64,000 bases of DNA from Thiopontia sp964415865 (GTDB lineage Bacteria; Pseudomonadota; Gammaproteobacteria; GCF-002020875), in contig CAYQBY010000002.1 of the NCBI GenBank assembly GCA_964415865.1, positions 1 to 64,000 of the forward strand, read 5' to 3'. The notes under the pieces were generated by a model that was given only the letters and a program-made list of their open reading frames with translations, searched no databases and was not told where the DNA came from. The translations under genes and the position numbers were made by a program. Below are positions 42,759 to 51,816 of the stretch, in pieces (positions within the stretch are counted from its first letter, which is position 1; each line of letters opens with the position of its first letter).

Positions 42759-42765
42759 GCGCAAG
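42737..42765. repeat. REP-like palindrome at the dacB start
   Basis: Two overlapping inverted repeats share bases. CCCGC (42737-42741) pairs with GCGGG (42746-42750). CTTGCGC (42741-42747) pairs with GCGCAAG (42759-42765). They cannot form together. The element resembles the widely dispersed repeat with a TACCCGC-TTGC-GCGGG-CACGAC core. It contains the chosen dacB start codon (42756-42758) in the loop of the second hairpin and encodes the basic start of the signal peptide. Confidence 0.6.
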
Positions 42766-42768
42766 CAG

Positions 42769-44712
42769 TTATCCTGCCAGGGTCTGCAACAAACCGTTAA
42801 GACGACGAGTAAAGCTTGCTGGATCATCCAACTGTCCACCCTCAGCCAGCAGAGACTGATCAAACAGGATTCTGGTCCAGTCTGCAAAGCGATCCTCATC
42901 AGCCTCATTCTGCAGGCGCTCAACCAGTGGATGCTCTACATTGATCTCCATAACACGCTTGGATGATGGAACCTCCTGACCCATGCTCTTCATGATGCGC
43001 TCCATATTGGCATCCATGGCACCAGCATTGGCTACCAGACAGGCTGGTGAGTCAGTAAGACGGTGGCTGACACGAATATCCTCAACCTCCTCTCCCAACA
43101 CACCCTTCATCTGATCGATAAGGCTCTTGAAGCTCTCCTCTTCCTTCTCCTGCTCCTTCTTCTCTTTCTTGTCTTCCAGGTCACCCAGATCTAGATCACC
43201 CTGGGTTACTGATATCAGAGACTTGCCATCAAACTCACGCAGATGGTTAACCACCCACTCATCGACATGGTCACTCAGCAACAACACCTCAATCCCTTTC
43301 TTGCGGAACACCTCAAGGTGAGGACTATTTTTTGCTGCATTATAGGTCTCTGCAGTGATGTAGTAGATCTTCTCCTGACCATCTTTCATCCGCTCGACGT
43401 AGGTCTCAAGAGATACATCCTGGGTTGCACTCTCACTATCTGAGGTAGAAAAACGACAGAGCTTGGCGATACGCTCCTGGTTGGAGGTATCCTCAATCAG
43501 ACCCTCCTTGAAGACCGGACCAAACTCACTCCAGAACTTGGCGTACTCCTCTTCACCCTTCTTGACCACACCCTCAATCATTCCAAGAACCTTCTTCACA
43601 GAGCCCTTGCTGATCTGATCAACAACCTTGCTGCTCTGCAGTAATTCACGGGAAACGTTAAGAGGAAGATCATTAGAATCAATCACTCCTCGCACAAACC
43701 TCAAGTAAGTTGGCATTAGTTTTTCAGTGTCTTCCATAATGAAAACACGACGCACATAAAGCTTGATACCATGAGAACGCTCACGCTCGTTAAGATCAAA
43801 TGGTGCTTTTGAAGGCAGATAAAGAAGCTGGGTGTACTCAAGGTTGCCCTCTACCCGTGCATGAATCCAATCCATTGGATCCTGCCAGTCATGCCCTACG
43901 CTCTTGTAGAACTCCTTGTATTCCTCTTCACTAATCTCATTACGGTTCATGGCCCAGAGCGCAGTTGCCTTGTTTACCTGCTCCCATGGCTCCTGCTCTA
44001 CTGGCTCTGCAGGCTCTGATGACTCATCCCCATCCTCAGCGGCAGGAGGTGGTGCATCATTCTCCATCATGATTGGCAGAGTAATATGCTCGGAGTATTT
44101 ATGTACCAGTGACTTGATCTTCCAGCCATCAAGGAACTCTTCCTCATCATCACGAAGATGAAGAGTGATACGAGTACCACGACGCTCCTTGTCAATTGTC
44201 TCCAGAGTGTAATCACCCTCACCTGATGATTCCCAGCGCACACCGTGCTCTGTAGTAAGGCCGGCACGACGTGTCTCTACCGTTACCTTATCAGCAACAA
44301 TAAAAGAGGAGTAGAAACCCACACCAAACTGACCGATCAGATGAGAATCCTGCTGCTGGTCACCAGTCAGCTTCTCAAAAAATGATTTGGTTCCAGAGCG
44401 GGCGATAGTTCCGATGTTCTCCATCACCTCCTGACGGTTCATGCCGATACCGTTATCATCAATAGTGATGGTCTTGGCATCCTTATCCATGGTGATCTCA
44501 ACCTTAAGGTCAGGATCATTCTCAAACAACGCATCATCGGATAACCCCTCAAAACGGAGCTTGTCACAGGCATCCGCTCCGTTGGAGACTAACTCACGCA
44601 GAAAGATCTCCTTATTGCTGTACAGTGAATTAATTACCAGTTTTAGCAGCTGCTTTACCTCAGCCTGAAACCCCATCGTCTCCTTGTGTGCTTCTTTTGT
44701 CTCTGTTGCCAT
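42769..44712 (-). CDS. htpG: Chaperone HtpG (Hsp90)
   Basis: This cytosolic Hsp90 has 647 residues from the ATG at 44712, which follows GGAG and matches the family start; a frame from 44745 adds 11 residues. The N-terminal GHKL ATPase domain shows IFLRELVSNGADACDKLR, DNGIGMNRQEV, GQFGVGFYSSF and GTRITLHL. The middle and C-terminal domains are complete, with a charged EKKEKKEQEKEEE linker near 535. A sigma-32-type promoter lies 71 nt upstream. dacB follows immediately. Confidence 0.97.
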   Translation of the reverse strand: MATETKEAHKETMGFQAEVKQLLKLVINSLYSNKEIFLRELVSNGADACDKLRFEGLSDDALFENDPDLKVEITMDKDAKTITIDDNGIGMNRQEVMENIGTIARSGTKSFFEKLTGDQQQDSHLIGQFGVGFYSSFIVADKVTVETRRAGLTTEHGVRWESSGEGDYTLETIDKERRGTRITLHLRDDEEEFLDGWKIKSLVHKYSEHITLPIMMENDAPPPAAEDGDESSEPAEPVEQEPWEQVNKATALWAMNRNEISEEEYKEFYKSVGHDWQDPMDWIHARVEGNLEYTQLLYLPSKAPFDLNERERSHGIKLYVRRVFIMEDTEKLMPTYLRFVRGVIDSNDLPLNVSRELLQSSKVVDQISKGSVKKVLGMIEGVVKKGEEEYAKFWSEFGPVFKEGLIEDTSNQERIAKLCRFSTSDSESATQDVSLETYVERMKDGQEKIYYITAETYNAAKNSPHLEVFRKKGIEVLLLSDHVDEWVVNHLREFDGKSLISVTQGDLDLGDLEDKKEKKEQEKEEESFKSLIDQMKGVLGEEVEDIRVSHRLTDSPACLVANAGAMDANMERIMKSMGQEVPSSKRVMEINVEHPLVERLQNEADEDRFADWTRILFDQSLLAEGGQLDDPASFTRRLNGLLQTLAG

Positions 44713-44782
44713 CTCTTTATTTACTCCATATCCTTTGATTTTCAAATAATTACTTAAATAACATAAACCACGCCTTCCCTTT

Positions 44783-44808
44783 ATGGGGGCGTTAAAACAG
44801 ATTTCAAC
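44783..44808 (-). promoter_or_regulatory. Sigma-32 heat-shock promoter for htpG
   Basis: On the minus strand, GTTGAAA (44802-44808) is followed after 13 nt by CCCCAT (44783-44788). The consensus is CTTGAAA, 11-16 nt, CCCCATnT. It lies 71 nt before the htpG ATG. htpG is a core heat-shock gene, so position, sequence and gene agree. Confidence 0.82.
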
Positions 44809-44817
44809 CCTTAATTT

Positions 44818-45333
44818 CTAGAAGTTATAACCCTGATCGAGACAGTGTCTCAGCCAGTGATTCAGGAAAAGATTGAGACGCCAGCGTGCGTCCAGATTCT
44901 CCTCCCCACCACGTACCAGAGAAAGAAAAGAGCGCAGAGACTCCCCCTGACTCATCGACATGACCTCTGCCTGCTGACTATCGTGATAGAGACGTATCTT
45001 GGCAGATGGCTCCTCCTCACTACCAGAGATCCCCACAAAGCGATGCGTCAGCACCAGCGTGGTTGTATACCGATTCTCCTCAGCCACCTTAAGGAACAAC
45101 GAAAACTCACCATCCGCAATATATTCAGTATCCAGCTGACGAGAGCGGACATCAGGAACCAGACGCAAAAAGAGATCGAAGTTCTCCTCATATAGCGCCA
45201 TCAGGCTCTTCAGATCATGACGAACCAGCTTTTTGAGCAAGGCAATATTCTCTGCCTGGGAGCTACCTACGCCCCCCCTTCTTGCCCGACTTATCGCCCT
45301 GTTAATTGTCCCCTCGTAATGCATAAACTGCAT
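44818..45333 (-). CDS. yqiB: DUF1249 (YqiB) family protein
   Basis: This 171-residue cytoplasmic protein has LMALYEENFDLFLRLVPDV near residue 44 and TLVLTHRF, with an RLYHDSQQAEVM beta strand, as in DUF1249/YqiB. In E. coli yqiB lies after nudF, exactly as here (4-bp gap). Function is unknown. A start at the second Met (residue 4) is also possible. Confidence 0.85.
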   Translation of the reverse strand: MQFMHYEGTINRAISRARRGGVGSSQAENIALLKKLVRHDLKSLMALYEENFDLFLRLVPDVRSRQLDTEYIADGEFSLFLKVAEENRYTTTLVLTHRFVGISGSEEEPSAKIRLYHDSQQAEVMSMSQGESLRSFLSLVRGGEENLDARWRLNLFLNHWLRHCLDQGYNF

Positions 45334-45337
45334 TCTA

Positions 45338-45946
45338 TCAAAAACTATCGCTCCACTCGCTACGAAGTCTATCTCTATTCATCATTAACCACTGTACCGC
45401 CAACAGAGGGGTGGCAGAGTTAATCTCCCCCTTCTTCCAGACCTCTATCAGCTCCAAATATGGCAACACATGAACGAGAATATCCTCATTCTCATGATCC
45501 AGACCATGCACCCCCTCCGCAACAGTAGAATCCACCTCTCCACAATAGAGCGCCAAGGTCTCTGATGTTCCCCCAGGGCTAACCCAGTAACGGGCAATAA
45601 ACTCAAGCCTGCCCACCTGACAGCCTGCCTCCTCATCACTCTCTCGTCTGGCTACCGACTCCTCACTCTCACCCTCTTCCACCATCCCGGCAACCACCTC
45701 CAGAAACCATGCTCCTGTCTCACACTCCAACGCCCCAATCCTGAACTGCTCAACCATCACCACCGCATCCTCTCTGGGGTCATAAAGCAGGACAGCAACA
45801 GCATGCCCTCTCTCAAAGAGCTCACGTGACATAGGCTCAGACCACCCACCTTCAAATAACGTATGCTGTAGACGATACTTCTCCATACGGAAAAAACCGT
45901 CATAGACAATCTGTTTATCGAGAATCTTGTAACTCTTCTTCACCAA
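45338..45946 (-). CDS. nudF: ADP-ribose pyrophosphatase NudF
   Basis: This Nudix hydrolase of 202 residues cleaves ADP-ribose to AMP and ribose 5-phosphate. The Nudix box GMVEEGESEESVARRES-DEEAG (around residues 84-105) keeps G, E, R-E and E-E-x-G; the usual hydrophobic residue after R-E is Ser. Upstream, VVMVEQFRIGALE and the family-specific late segment AEGVHGLDHENEDILVHV support ADP-ribose specificity. yqiB follows on the same strand. It is divergent from the mlaC-like gene. Confidence 0.9.
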   Translation of the reverse strand: MVKKSYKILDKQIVYDGFFRMEKYRLQHTLFEGGWSEPMSRELFERGHAVAVLLYDPREDAVVMVEQFRIGALECETGAWFLEVVAGMVEEGESEESVARRESDEEAGCQVGRLEFIARYWVSPGGTSETLALYCGEVDSTVAEGVHGLDHENEDILVHVLPYLELIEVWKKGEINSATPLLAVQWLMMNRDRLRSEWSDSF

Positions 45947-46061
45947 TTACTCTCCAGAACACTCTATGCCAATAGATCTTAACCCATTGTAGGTCACATT
46001 GACTTCATGCCACTCAAAACATTAGTATGCACAACCCTATATTCAACATACAGTTATCACC

Positions 46062-46745
46062 ATGACAACAGCCTCTATCATAACCCTCAATAGCAGGATA
46101 ATTCTGACAACACTAGTACTGCTATTCACCCTCGGTGGAGCAAGCGCCGGTGACCATCAGGCGCCAGATGTACTACTCAAACATCTTACTGATGAAATGA
46201 TGGAGCACATGGAGGCTGAGAAAAAGATTGCGGAGACAAGCGGTGACCCCAACCAAATACAACGTACTGCAAAAGGGTTGATTCAGGAGGTGCTGGTTCA
46301 CCATATGGATATGAACCTGATGTCTTATCTGGTTATAGGTAAAAAGTGGAAAACAATCCCCAAAGAGCAACGTCAGCAGTTTATCAAGGAGTTCTCTGGC
46401 ATGCTCTCACACACTTATGCCAAGGCAATCATAGAATTTTCTGACAAAAGCTTTAACTACCAGCCCTTTGAACCAAACCCAAAACGCAAGGATGCTGTGG
46501 TACGTGCAGAGTTTTCCGGAGCTGATGGATCTATATCAGTCCTGTTTCGTGTCCGTCCAAATAAAGAAGGGGAGTGGAAAGTTTTTGATATTATCGTCGA
46601 TGGTGTAAGTCTGATCAAAAACTACAAATCCAGTTTTAGCGCTGAAATACGCAAGGTGGGAATAGATGGATTAACAGCACGTCTGGCTACCCATAACAGA
46701 GAGCAACCAGCAGTTGTCGTAGAGCACCACCACGCACCACACTAA
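46062..46745 (+). CDS. MlaC-type phospholipid-binding periplasmic protein
   Basis: This 227-residue protein of the MlaC/Ttg2D family ferries phospholipids between outer and inner membrane. It has a signal peptide (about 1-30), the family-specific helix DMNLMSYLVIGKKWKTIP, QFIKEFSGMLSHTYAKAI and the strand KVFDIIVDGVSLIKNYK. A His-rich tail (EHHHAPH) ends it. The usual partners mlaDEFB are not adjacent, so it is an isolated copy or a paralogue. Confidence 0.85.
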   Translation: MTTASIITLNSRIILTTLVLLFTLGGASAGDHQAPDVLLKHLTDEMMEHMEAEKKIAETSGDPNQIQRTAKGLIQEVLVHHMDMNLMSYLVIGKKWKTIPKEQRQQFIKEFSGMLSHTYAKAIIEFSDKSFNYQPFEPNPKRKDAVVRAEFSGADGSISVLFRVRPNKEGEWKVFDIIVDGVSLIKNYKSSFSAEIRKVGIDGLTARLATHNREQPAVVVEHHHAPH

Positions 46746-46814
46746 GCCATAACCGCCCAACAACTGCACCTTATGATGGACTGCAGTCTGCTGTAACTAT
46801 ATACTTCGCCGCCT

Positions 46815-46891
46815 CTCCCGGTGGCACAACTGGATAGCGCGTGCCCCTCCTAAGGGCAAGGTTACAGGTTCGACCCCTGTCCGGGAGGCCA
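46815..46891 (+). tRNA. tRNA-Arg (CCT)
   Basis: A complete 77-nt cloverleaf. The acceptor stem CTCCCGG (46815-46821) pairs with CCGGGAG (46881-46887). The anticodon stem TGCCC/GGGCA has loop CTCCTAA (anticodon CCT). The T arm ACAGG-TTCGACC-CCTGT is perfect. Discriminator G and encoded CCA (46889-46891) end the gene. It lies 3 nt from the stop codon of the convergent fbpC. Confidence 0.95.
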
Positions 46892-46893
46892 AA

Positions 46894-47964
46894 CTAAAAC
46901 ACGATCAGGCTCTCTTTATGAAAAAGCAGCCTAACTGTGTCACCAACGTGAAACCTGGAGAGCCCTTCCATGGAAACACGTATCTGCTCAGATCTTGATG
47001 ACTCCACCATATAGTGCATCTCCTGTCCGGAAAATTCACTATGCACCACTCGACAGACACCACTCTCTGATAGTTCTGCTGGCTCCAGACGGATTTCATG
47101 AGGCCTGAAAAGCACCTCAACCTGACGCTGCTCTGCATTAAGCCCATGACTAAAGGGGTGTACAAAAGATCCGACAGAGGTCTCGACCTCACCATTATCT
47201 AAAACTGCCCCAGGAATCCAGCTACCCCCTCCAACAAAATCAGCAACCCATCGATTATGCGGCTCTGTATAAATCTTCTCTGGCGTTCCCCACTGCTGGA
47301 GTATCCCCTGATCCATTAGCCCCACCTCTTCACCAAATAGAAATGCTTCTTCCTGATCATGAGTCACCAGGATGGCTGCTATTCCTCTCTCTTTCAATAA
47401 GTCACGAATCTCTCGTACCAACTGCCGTCGGAGGTCTGTATCCAGATTGGAAAATGGCTCATCCATCAATAGCAGAGATGGCTTTGCAGCAAGAGCACGA
47501 GCCAGTGCCACACGCTGTTGTTGCCCCCCAGATAGCTCATGAGGATAACGCCCCCCAAAGCCATCCATCCTTACCAGATTGAGCCACTCATTTGCTTCCT
47601 GTTTAGTATCACTCTTTGAACGATCACGAATTCCAAAGGTCACGTTTTCCAAAACCGACAAATGAGGAAAGAGTGCATAATCCTGAAAGATCATCCCAAT
47701 ATTCCGTTTTTCTGGCAAAACCATTTGGGTCACAGATGAGGCCAGGGTCTCTCCTACCCAAACCTCGCCCTCTTGTAGATCATGAAAACCTGCTACCACA
47801 TTGAGTAGTGTGCTCTTCCCACAACCACTCGGTCCTAACAGGCTAGCCAATCCTCCCTTGTTAAGGGTGAGGTCAACACCTCTTAATACAGGCTGACCAC
47901 CATAATCACTAGAGAGATTATTTATTCTCAGAATCTCATTCTGCTGTTGGCTTTGTATATTCAT
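46894..47964 (-). CDS. fbpC: Ferric-iron ABC transporter ATP-binding protein (FbpC type)
   Basis: This 356-residue ATPase of the FbpC/AfuC class powers Fe(III) import. It has Walker A GPSGCGKST (about 42-50), signature LSGGQQQRVALARALA, Walker B LLLMDEPFSNLD and the H-loop VTHDQEE. The C-terminal TOBE-like regulatory domain is present (LFRPHEIRLEP). It follows fbpB by 4 bp on the minus strand and completes the fbpA-fbpB-fbpC operon. Confidence 0.92.
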   Translation of the reverse strand: MNIQSQQQNEILRINNLSSDYGGQPVLRGVDLTLNKGGLASLLGPSGCGKSTLLNVVAGFHDLQEGEVWVGETLASSVTQMVLPEKRNIGMIFQDYALFPHLSVLENVTFGIRDRSKSDTKQEANEWLNLVRMDGFGGRYPHELSGGQQQRVALARALAAKPSLLLMDEPFSNLDTDLRRQLVREIRDLLKERGIAAILVTHDQEEAFLFGEEVGLMDQGILQQWGTPEKIYTEPHNRWVADFVGGGSWIPGAVLDNGEVETSVGSFVHPFSHGLNAEQRQVEVLFRPHEIRLEPAELSESGVCRVVHSEFSGQEMHYMVESSRSEQIRVSMEGLSRFHVGDTVRLLFHKESLIVF

Positions 47965-47968
47965 CTAC

Positions 47969-49639
47969 TTACCTTTTAATATCTCTGTTCTGTGCTTGCT
48001 CTCTATGGCTTGCAATCGTCCTACTTAGCAGGATTACTGGCCCCAATCCCACCAACACAATCATTAGTGCTGCAATCGATGATTCTTGCAACATCTCATC
48101 CGATGCAAAGTAATAGACATGGGTTGCCAATGTTTCAAAATTAAATGGTCTTAGTAACAGTGTGGCAGGTAATTCTTTCATCACATCAACAAAGACAATA
48201 AGTGCAGCCGTTAATAGACCGCTACGGATCATAGGTATATGCACCTTCCAAACCAGCGAGAACGAACCTTCCCCCAAGGAACGTGCCGCATGATCCATGG
48301 ATGGCTGAATCTTGCCAAAACTTGCGTCCAGCCCACCAGTTGCAATTGTCAGAAAACGGATCACATAAGCAAACAACAACGCAAAAAGTGTTCCACTAAA
48401 TATTAGGCCGGGGGTGTATCCAAACCACGACTGGAACCAATTATTAATCCCTTGATCTATCCAACCAAAAAAGAGCACCACACCAACAGCCAATACCGCA
48501 CCTGGCATGGCATACCCAACTCCCGCCAAACGGTGCGCAATTTTTATCCCTCCACCCTTCTGCTGACGCTTGGCATAGGTAACCAATAAGCCTACAACAA
48601 TAGTCAACACTGCTGCCAATGTAGCCACCCATAGACTATTGACCCCATACTGCATTATTTGTGGGTTCCAGTAATTACCCATAGAGTTCCAGGCATAACT
48701 GACCAGAACAGCAAAAGGAGCTACAAATCCCAGAAGGACAGGAATGCTTACAACCAACAGGGTTAGATTACGTTTTCCTGTTGTCAGGGTTTTTCGTTTA
48801 ATAGGTTTTCGACTATCCCCCTCCTGATACTGTCGCTGATGACGACGACTCATCTGCTCTATCACAATCAGCAATAGAACCATTCCCATCAACAGGGTGG
48901 CAATTTGTGCAGCACCACCCATATTATTTCGATTGAGCCAGATATCAAAAATCCCGGTTGTCATAGTTTCCACTGCAAAAAAATCGACTGTTCCAAAATC
49001 ATTCAGTGTCTCCATCAATACCAGCGAGGTTCCTACTGCAATAGCAGGACGAGCAGCCGGTAACGAGACTCTGAAGAAACTACCCCATGCACCACAACCC
49101 AACAGACGGCTTAGATTGCCTGGCGTATCAGACTGCTCTAGAAAGGAGGCACGTGCCAACAGATAAACATATGGATATAAGGTAAGGGTAAACATAGTTA
49201 TTGCTCCCCCCATCGAACGAATCTCTGGAAACCAGTAATCGGATTTATAACGCCACTCAAATAGTTCTCGTAGATACCCCTGAACCGGACCAGAGTATTG
49301 CAATAAATCAGTATAGAGATAAGCCAATAGATAGGATGGAAAAGCAAAAGGTAGCAACAGAGCCCACTGAAAAACTCGGCGCCCTGGAAATTCATGCCGT
49401 GTAACTAACCATGCTGTTGCCACACCTAATGTCGCACTGGGTATCCCAACCCCAACCATTAACAATAACGAACTTTGCAGATAGCGTGGCAGAGTAGTTT
49501 CGAGTAAATGCCCCCAAATATTCTCTTCCGGGAAAAATGCCTGCCATACCACTGTCACAATCGGTAACATCACAAACAGAGAAATGCCCCAGGCAACAGC
49601 TACCCAAGGCATAATATTAAACGCCTTACGGCTATTCAC
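47969..49639 (-). CDS. fbpB: Ferric-iron ABC transporter permease (FbpB type)
   Basis: This 556-residue permease is a fusion of two binding-protein-dependent permease halves with about 12 transmembrane helices, the normal FbpB/SfuB form. Each half has an EAA loop: SRLLGCGAWGSFFRVSLPAARPA near 190 and DHAARSLGEGSFSLVWKVHIP near 455. The halves are separated by a basic segment near 275. It moves Fe(III) from FbpA into the cytoplasm with FbpC. Confidence 0.92.
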   Translation of the reverse strand: MNSRKAFNIMPWVAVAWGISLFVMLPIVTVVWQAFFPEENIWGHLLETTLPRYLQSSLLLMVGVGIPSATLGVATAWLVTRHEFPGRRVFQWALLLPFAFPSYLLAYLYTDLLQYSGPVQGYLRELFEWRYKSDYWFPEIRSMGGAITMFTLTLYPYVYLLARASFLEQSDTPGNLSRLLGCGAWGSFFRVSLPAARPAIAVGTSLVLMETLNDFGTVDFFAVETMTTGIFDIWLNRNNMGGAAQIATLLMGMVLLLIVIEQMSRRHQRQYQEGDSRKPIKRKTLTTGKRNLTLLVVSIPVLLGFVAPFAVLVSYAWNSMGNYWNPQIMQYGVNSLWVATLAAVLTIVVGLLVTYAKRQQKGGGIKIAHRLAGVGYAMPGAVLAVGVVLFFGWIDQGINNWFQSWFGYTPGLIFSGTLFALLFAYVIRFLTIATGGLDASFGKIQPSMDHAARSLGEGSFSLVWKVHIPMIRSGLLTAALIVFVDVMKELPATLLLRPFNFETLATHVYYFASDEMLQESSIAALMIVLVGLGPVILLSRTIASHREQAQNRDIKR

Positions 49640-49645
49640 AACTAT

Positions 49646-50707
49646 TTAACTTCCAAAGTTAACCTCTGCAACCAACTCAGATGCTGTTTTGGAGTAATCC
49701 GCTATTTTCGCCATTGAGACTGGATCTGCCTTGAACTGGCCTCCGCTTAGATACTTGGTAACCAGAGGAGATGTGGACACTCCAGCCTTTACAGGAAACT
49801 CATGGTTCTCGTTGGCATACATGTACTGAGCCATATCCCCGGCAAGCCATTCCATCAGTTTAATAGCATTAGATCTGTTAGGTGCATGCTTTAACAGACC
49901 AACACCGCTAATATTGATATGTGCGCCACGGTTAGTCTGGTTAGGGAATATTACATTTACACCTTTCGCCCAAGAGATCTGCTCAGGGTTTTTGCCGCCA
50001 TTTCCGGTAAACATTTTTCCAAAATAGTAGGTGTTGGCAATCGCCAAATCGCACTCTCCAGAGTGTACGCCACCCACCTGTGCACGATCATTACCTTGAG
50101 GCTTACGTCCCAGATTCTTGTTCACCCCTGTCAACCACTCCTTGGCGCCCTCTCTACCCAACGCACTTACCATGGATGAGATAAGGGATATGTTGTATGC
50201 ATGGTTGCCCTTGCGCATACAAATCTTGTACCCCAAATCAGGACTGGCCAATTGTTCATAACTGGTGATCGCACCTTCTGGCACTCGATTTTTGGCAGCC
50301 ATGATAACTCGTGCTCGCTGCGTTAAGGCAAACCACTTCCCTTCTGGATCACGTAGGTTTTGAGGAATATTTGACGATAGTAGATCACTCTCTACCGACT
50401 GCAAAAGTCCCGCACTCTTCAGTGCCGCAAGTCGACTAACATCAACTGTTAGAGCCAGATCTGCAGGACTATTCTCTCCTTCTGCTTTTAGACGCTCAAT
50501 CATTCCCTTTTTGGCATACACGGCATTGACCTTGATTCCAGTCTCTGCTGTAAACATATTAAGCATAGGGTCGATCAGGTGTGGCTGTCGATAAGAGTAG
50601 ATATTGACCTCTTCTTTAGCCAAAACCACTCCACTCATTAATAGTCCAGCCAATCCCGTCACAACACCAATGACACCACCAATCCAAAAATATCTATCTC
50701 TTTTCAT
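49646..50707 (-). CDS. fbpA: Ferric-iron-binding periplasmic protein (FbpA type)
   Basis: This protein binds Fe(III) in the periplasm. I choose the ATG at 50707 (353 residues), preceded by CAGGAG at good spacing; the frame continues upstream to 50851 into the porin gene. A signal peptide covers about 1-30. The mature start EEVNIYSYRQPHLIDPML and the twin-tyrosine metal site ANTYYFGKMF near residue 225 are typical of FbpA/FutA. It lies downstream of a terminator hairpin and the porin gene, so some transcripts may read through from the porin promoter. Confidence 0.92.
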   Translation of the reverse strand: MKRDRYFWIGGVIGVVTGLAGLLMSGVVLAKEEVNIYSYRQPHLIDPMLNMFTAETGIKVNAVYAKKGMIERLKAEGENSPADLALTVDVSRLAALKSAGLLQSVESDLLSSNIPQNLRDPEGKWFALTQRARVIMAAKNRVPEGAITSYEQLASPDLGYKICMRKGNHAYNISLISSMVSALGREGAKEWLTGVNKNLGRKPQGNDRAQVGGVHSGECDLAIANTYYFGKMFTGNGGKNPEQISWAKGVNVIFPNQTNRGAHINISGVGLLKHAPNRSNAIKLMEWLAGDMAQYMYANENHEFPVKAGVSTSPLVTKYLSGGQFKADPVSMAKIADYSKTASELVAEVNFGS

Positions 50708-50742
50708 AACTTCTACTCCTGTCATCAACACAATATCTTTAT

Positions 50743-50779
50743 AAAAAAACCCCGCCAGAACTATGTCTCTGGCGAGGTA
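50743..50779 (-). terminator. Rho-independent terminator between porin gene and fbpA
   Basis: The arms CCCCGCCAGA (50750-50759) and TCTGGCGAGG (50768-50777) pair with a single mismatch around an 8-nt loop. On the minus strand the stem is followed by a run of seven Ts. It lies 10 nt past the porin stop and before fbpA on the same strand. It may partly terminate, giving more porin than transporter mRNA. Confidence 0.85.
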
Positions 50780-50789
50780 AGGGAGGAAT

Positions 50790-51740
50790 TTAGAAGCCGT
50801 ACGCGAGCTGCGCAAGCCAGGCATCATTAGCATTGTTATCAGAATCAGCATGTTCCACTGTTAGGTCAAGACCCTCATACAGGTTGACTGTTGTGGAGAA
50901 CATGTTTTTCTTCTCTTTAGTGGCAGTGACATTCTTTCTCTCTGCATGTCCTACTGCAATTCCGGCATCATGGCCTGCCACTGTAAATGCATATGCAATC
51001 TCGAAATTAGTTGCATCCTCACCACCATCATTATCAATCCCTTCAGCGACCATACTGATGTCTCCGATTGAGTATGTGGCAAATAGGTTGTTGGCACTAT
51101 TTCCTGTCTCATCCACAACATCAGTAATATGGCCACCACCTATAACAAAATCACCAATGGAGAGGTTGGCATTAATGCTACTGATATCATCGTCAGCTGA
51201 TGCGGCAATGGTGAAGTTTTCACCAATCGGTGCCTCGGCAATTATTCTGGCAGAGCTGGCAGAGCTGTGGTCTGTATCGCCAAGAGTCTTGGTCAGAGGG
51301 TCAGAGATCATGTTGCTGGAGTAGTCACCAAACGGATGTCCGCCTGTGGTTACTGTGATTGCCGCAAGCTTTGTATCTACAGTAACTGCCGCCTCATCAA
51401 TAAAAGGGGCACTAGAGCCTCCAGTTGAATCCTTTAGCTTTATAAAGCCTGTAACGTTATCGGTTAACTGTGCTGTTATATCCAGTTCAACCTTAGCCAG
51501 AGTGCCACTACCACCCTCTGCCATCTCATACTCTAGTACCCCACCAAAAGAGACATTATCCAGGCCAGCACTACTTTCATCCTGCATCTCTTTCATCTCA
51601 GCCATCTGTGCTTTCAATGCAGAGACCTGTGATTCAAGCAGGCGCAGCGCCTCTTCCATATCAGCCTGACCAGCCGCTGTTGCCATCCCTGGCATTACCA
51701 TTGCTACAGCAACTGCAGCACTCAATATTTTTTTGTTCAT
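50790..51740 (-). CDS. Outer-membrane beta-barrel porin, LbtU-like
   Basis: This 316-residue protein has a signal peptide (1-22, cleaved after ATAA or near), an Ala/Glu-rich coiled coil (about 26-58, EEALRLLESQVSALKAQMAE) and a beta-rich barrel region. It ends in a terminal Phe (LAQLAYGF), the usual outer-membrane assembly signal. The coiled coil plus barrel and the iron-transport neighbours resemble LbtU-type siderophore porins, but the assignment is by layout only. A Fur-like palindrome lies about 80-105 nt upstream. A terminator follows, and then fbpABC. Confidence 0.7.
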   Translation of the reverse strand: MNKKILSAAVAVAMVMPGMATAAGQADMEEALRLLESQVSALKAQMAEMKEMQDESSAGLDNVSFGGVLEYEMAEGGSGTLAKVELDITAQLTDNVTGFIKLKDSTGGSSAPFIDEAAVTVDTKLAAITVTTGGHPFGDYSSNMISDPLTKTLGDTDHSSASSARIIAEAPIGENFTIAASADDDISSINANLSIGDFVIGGGHITDVVDETGNSANNLFATYSIGDISMVAEGIDNDGGEDATNFEIAYAFTVAGHDAGIAVGHAERKNVTATKEKKNMFSTTVNLYEGLDLTVEHADSDNNANDAWLAQLAYGF

Positions 51741-51816
51741 TCCCTGAAACTCCTAATCCTATTATCTGCAATATAGTCTTACTACTTAGTAACCACCATA
51801 TGCATTCTGTATAGTT

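Noticed and set aside
44771..44793. Inverted repeat between htpG and yqiB as a terminator
   Set aside because: ACGCC and GGCGT pair with some G-U pairs, but no U-tract follows on the minus strand, and the right part coincides with the CCCCAT element of the sigma-32 promoter.
46815..46891. tRNA-Arg as an attachment site for an iron-uptake island
   Set aside because: No integrase, no visible repeat of the tRNA 3' end elsewhere in the window and no composition break were seen.
50833..51324. A 163-codon open frame antisense to the porin gene
   Set aside because: The sense frame has a signal peptide, a coiled coil and a barrel-type C-terminal Phe. The antisense frame is Ser/Ala/Pro-rich without motifs, as expected for a mirror of a Gly/Ala/Asp-rich gene.
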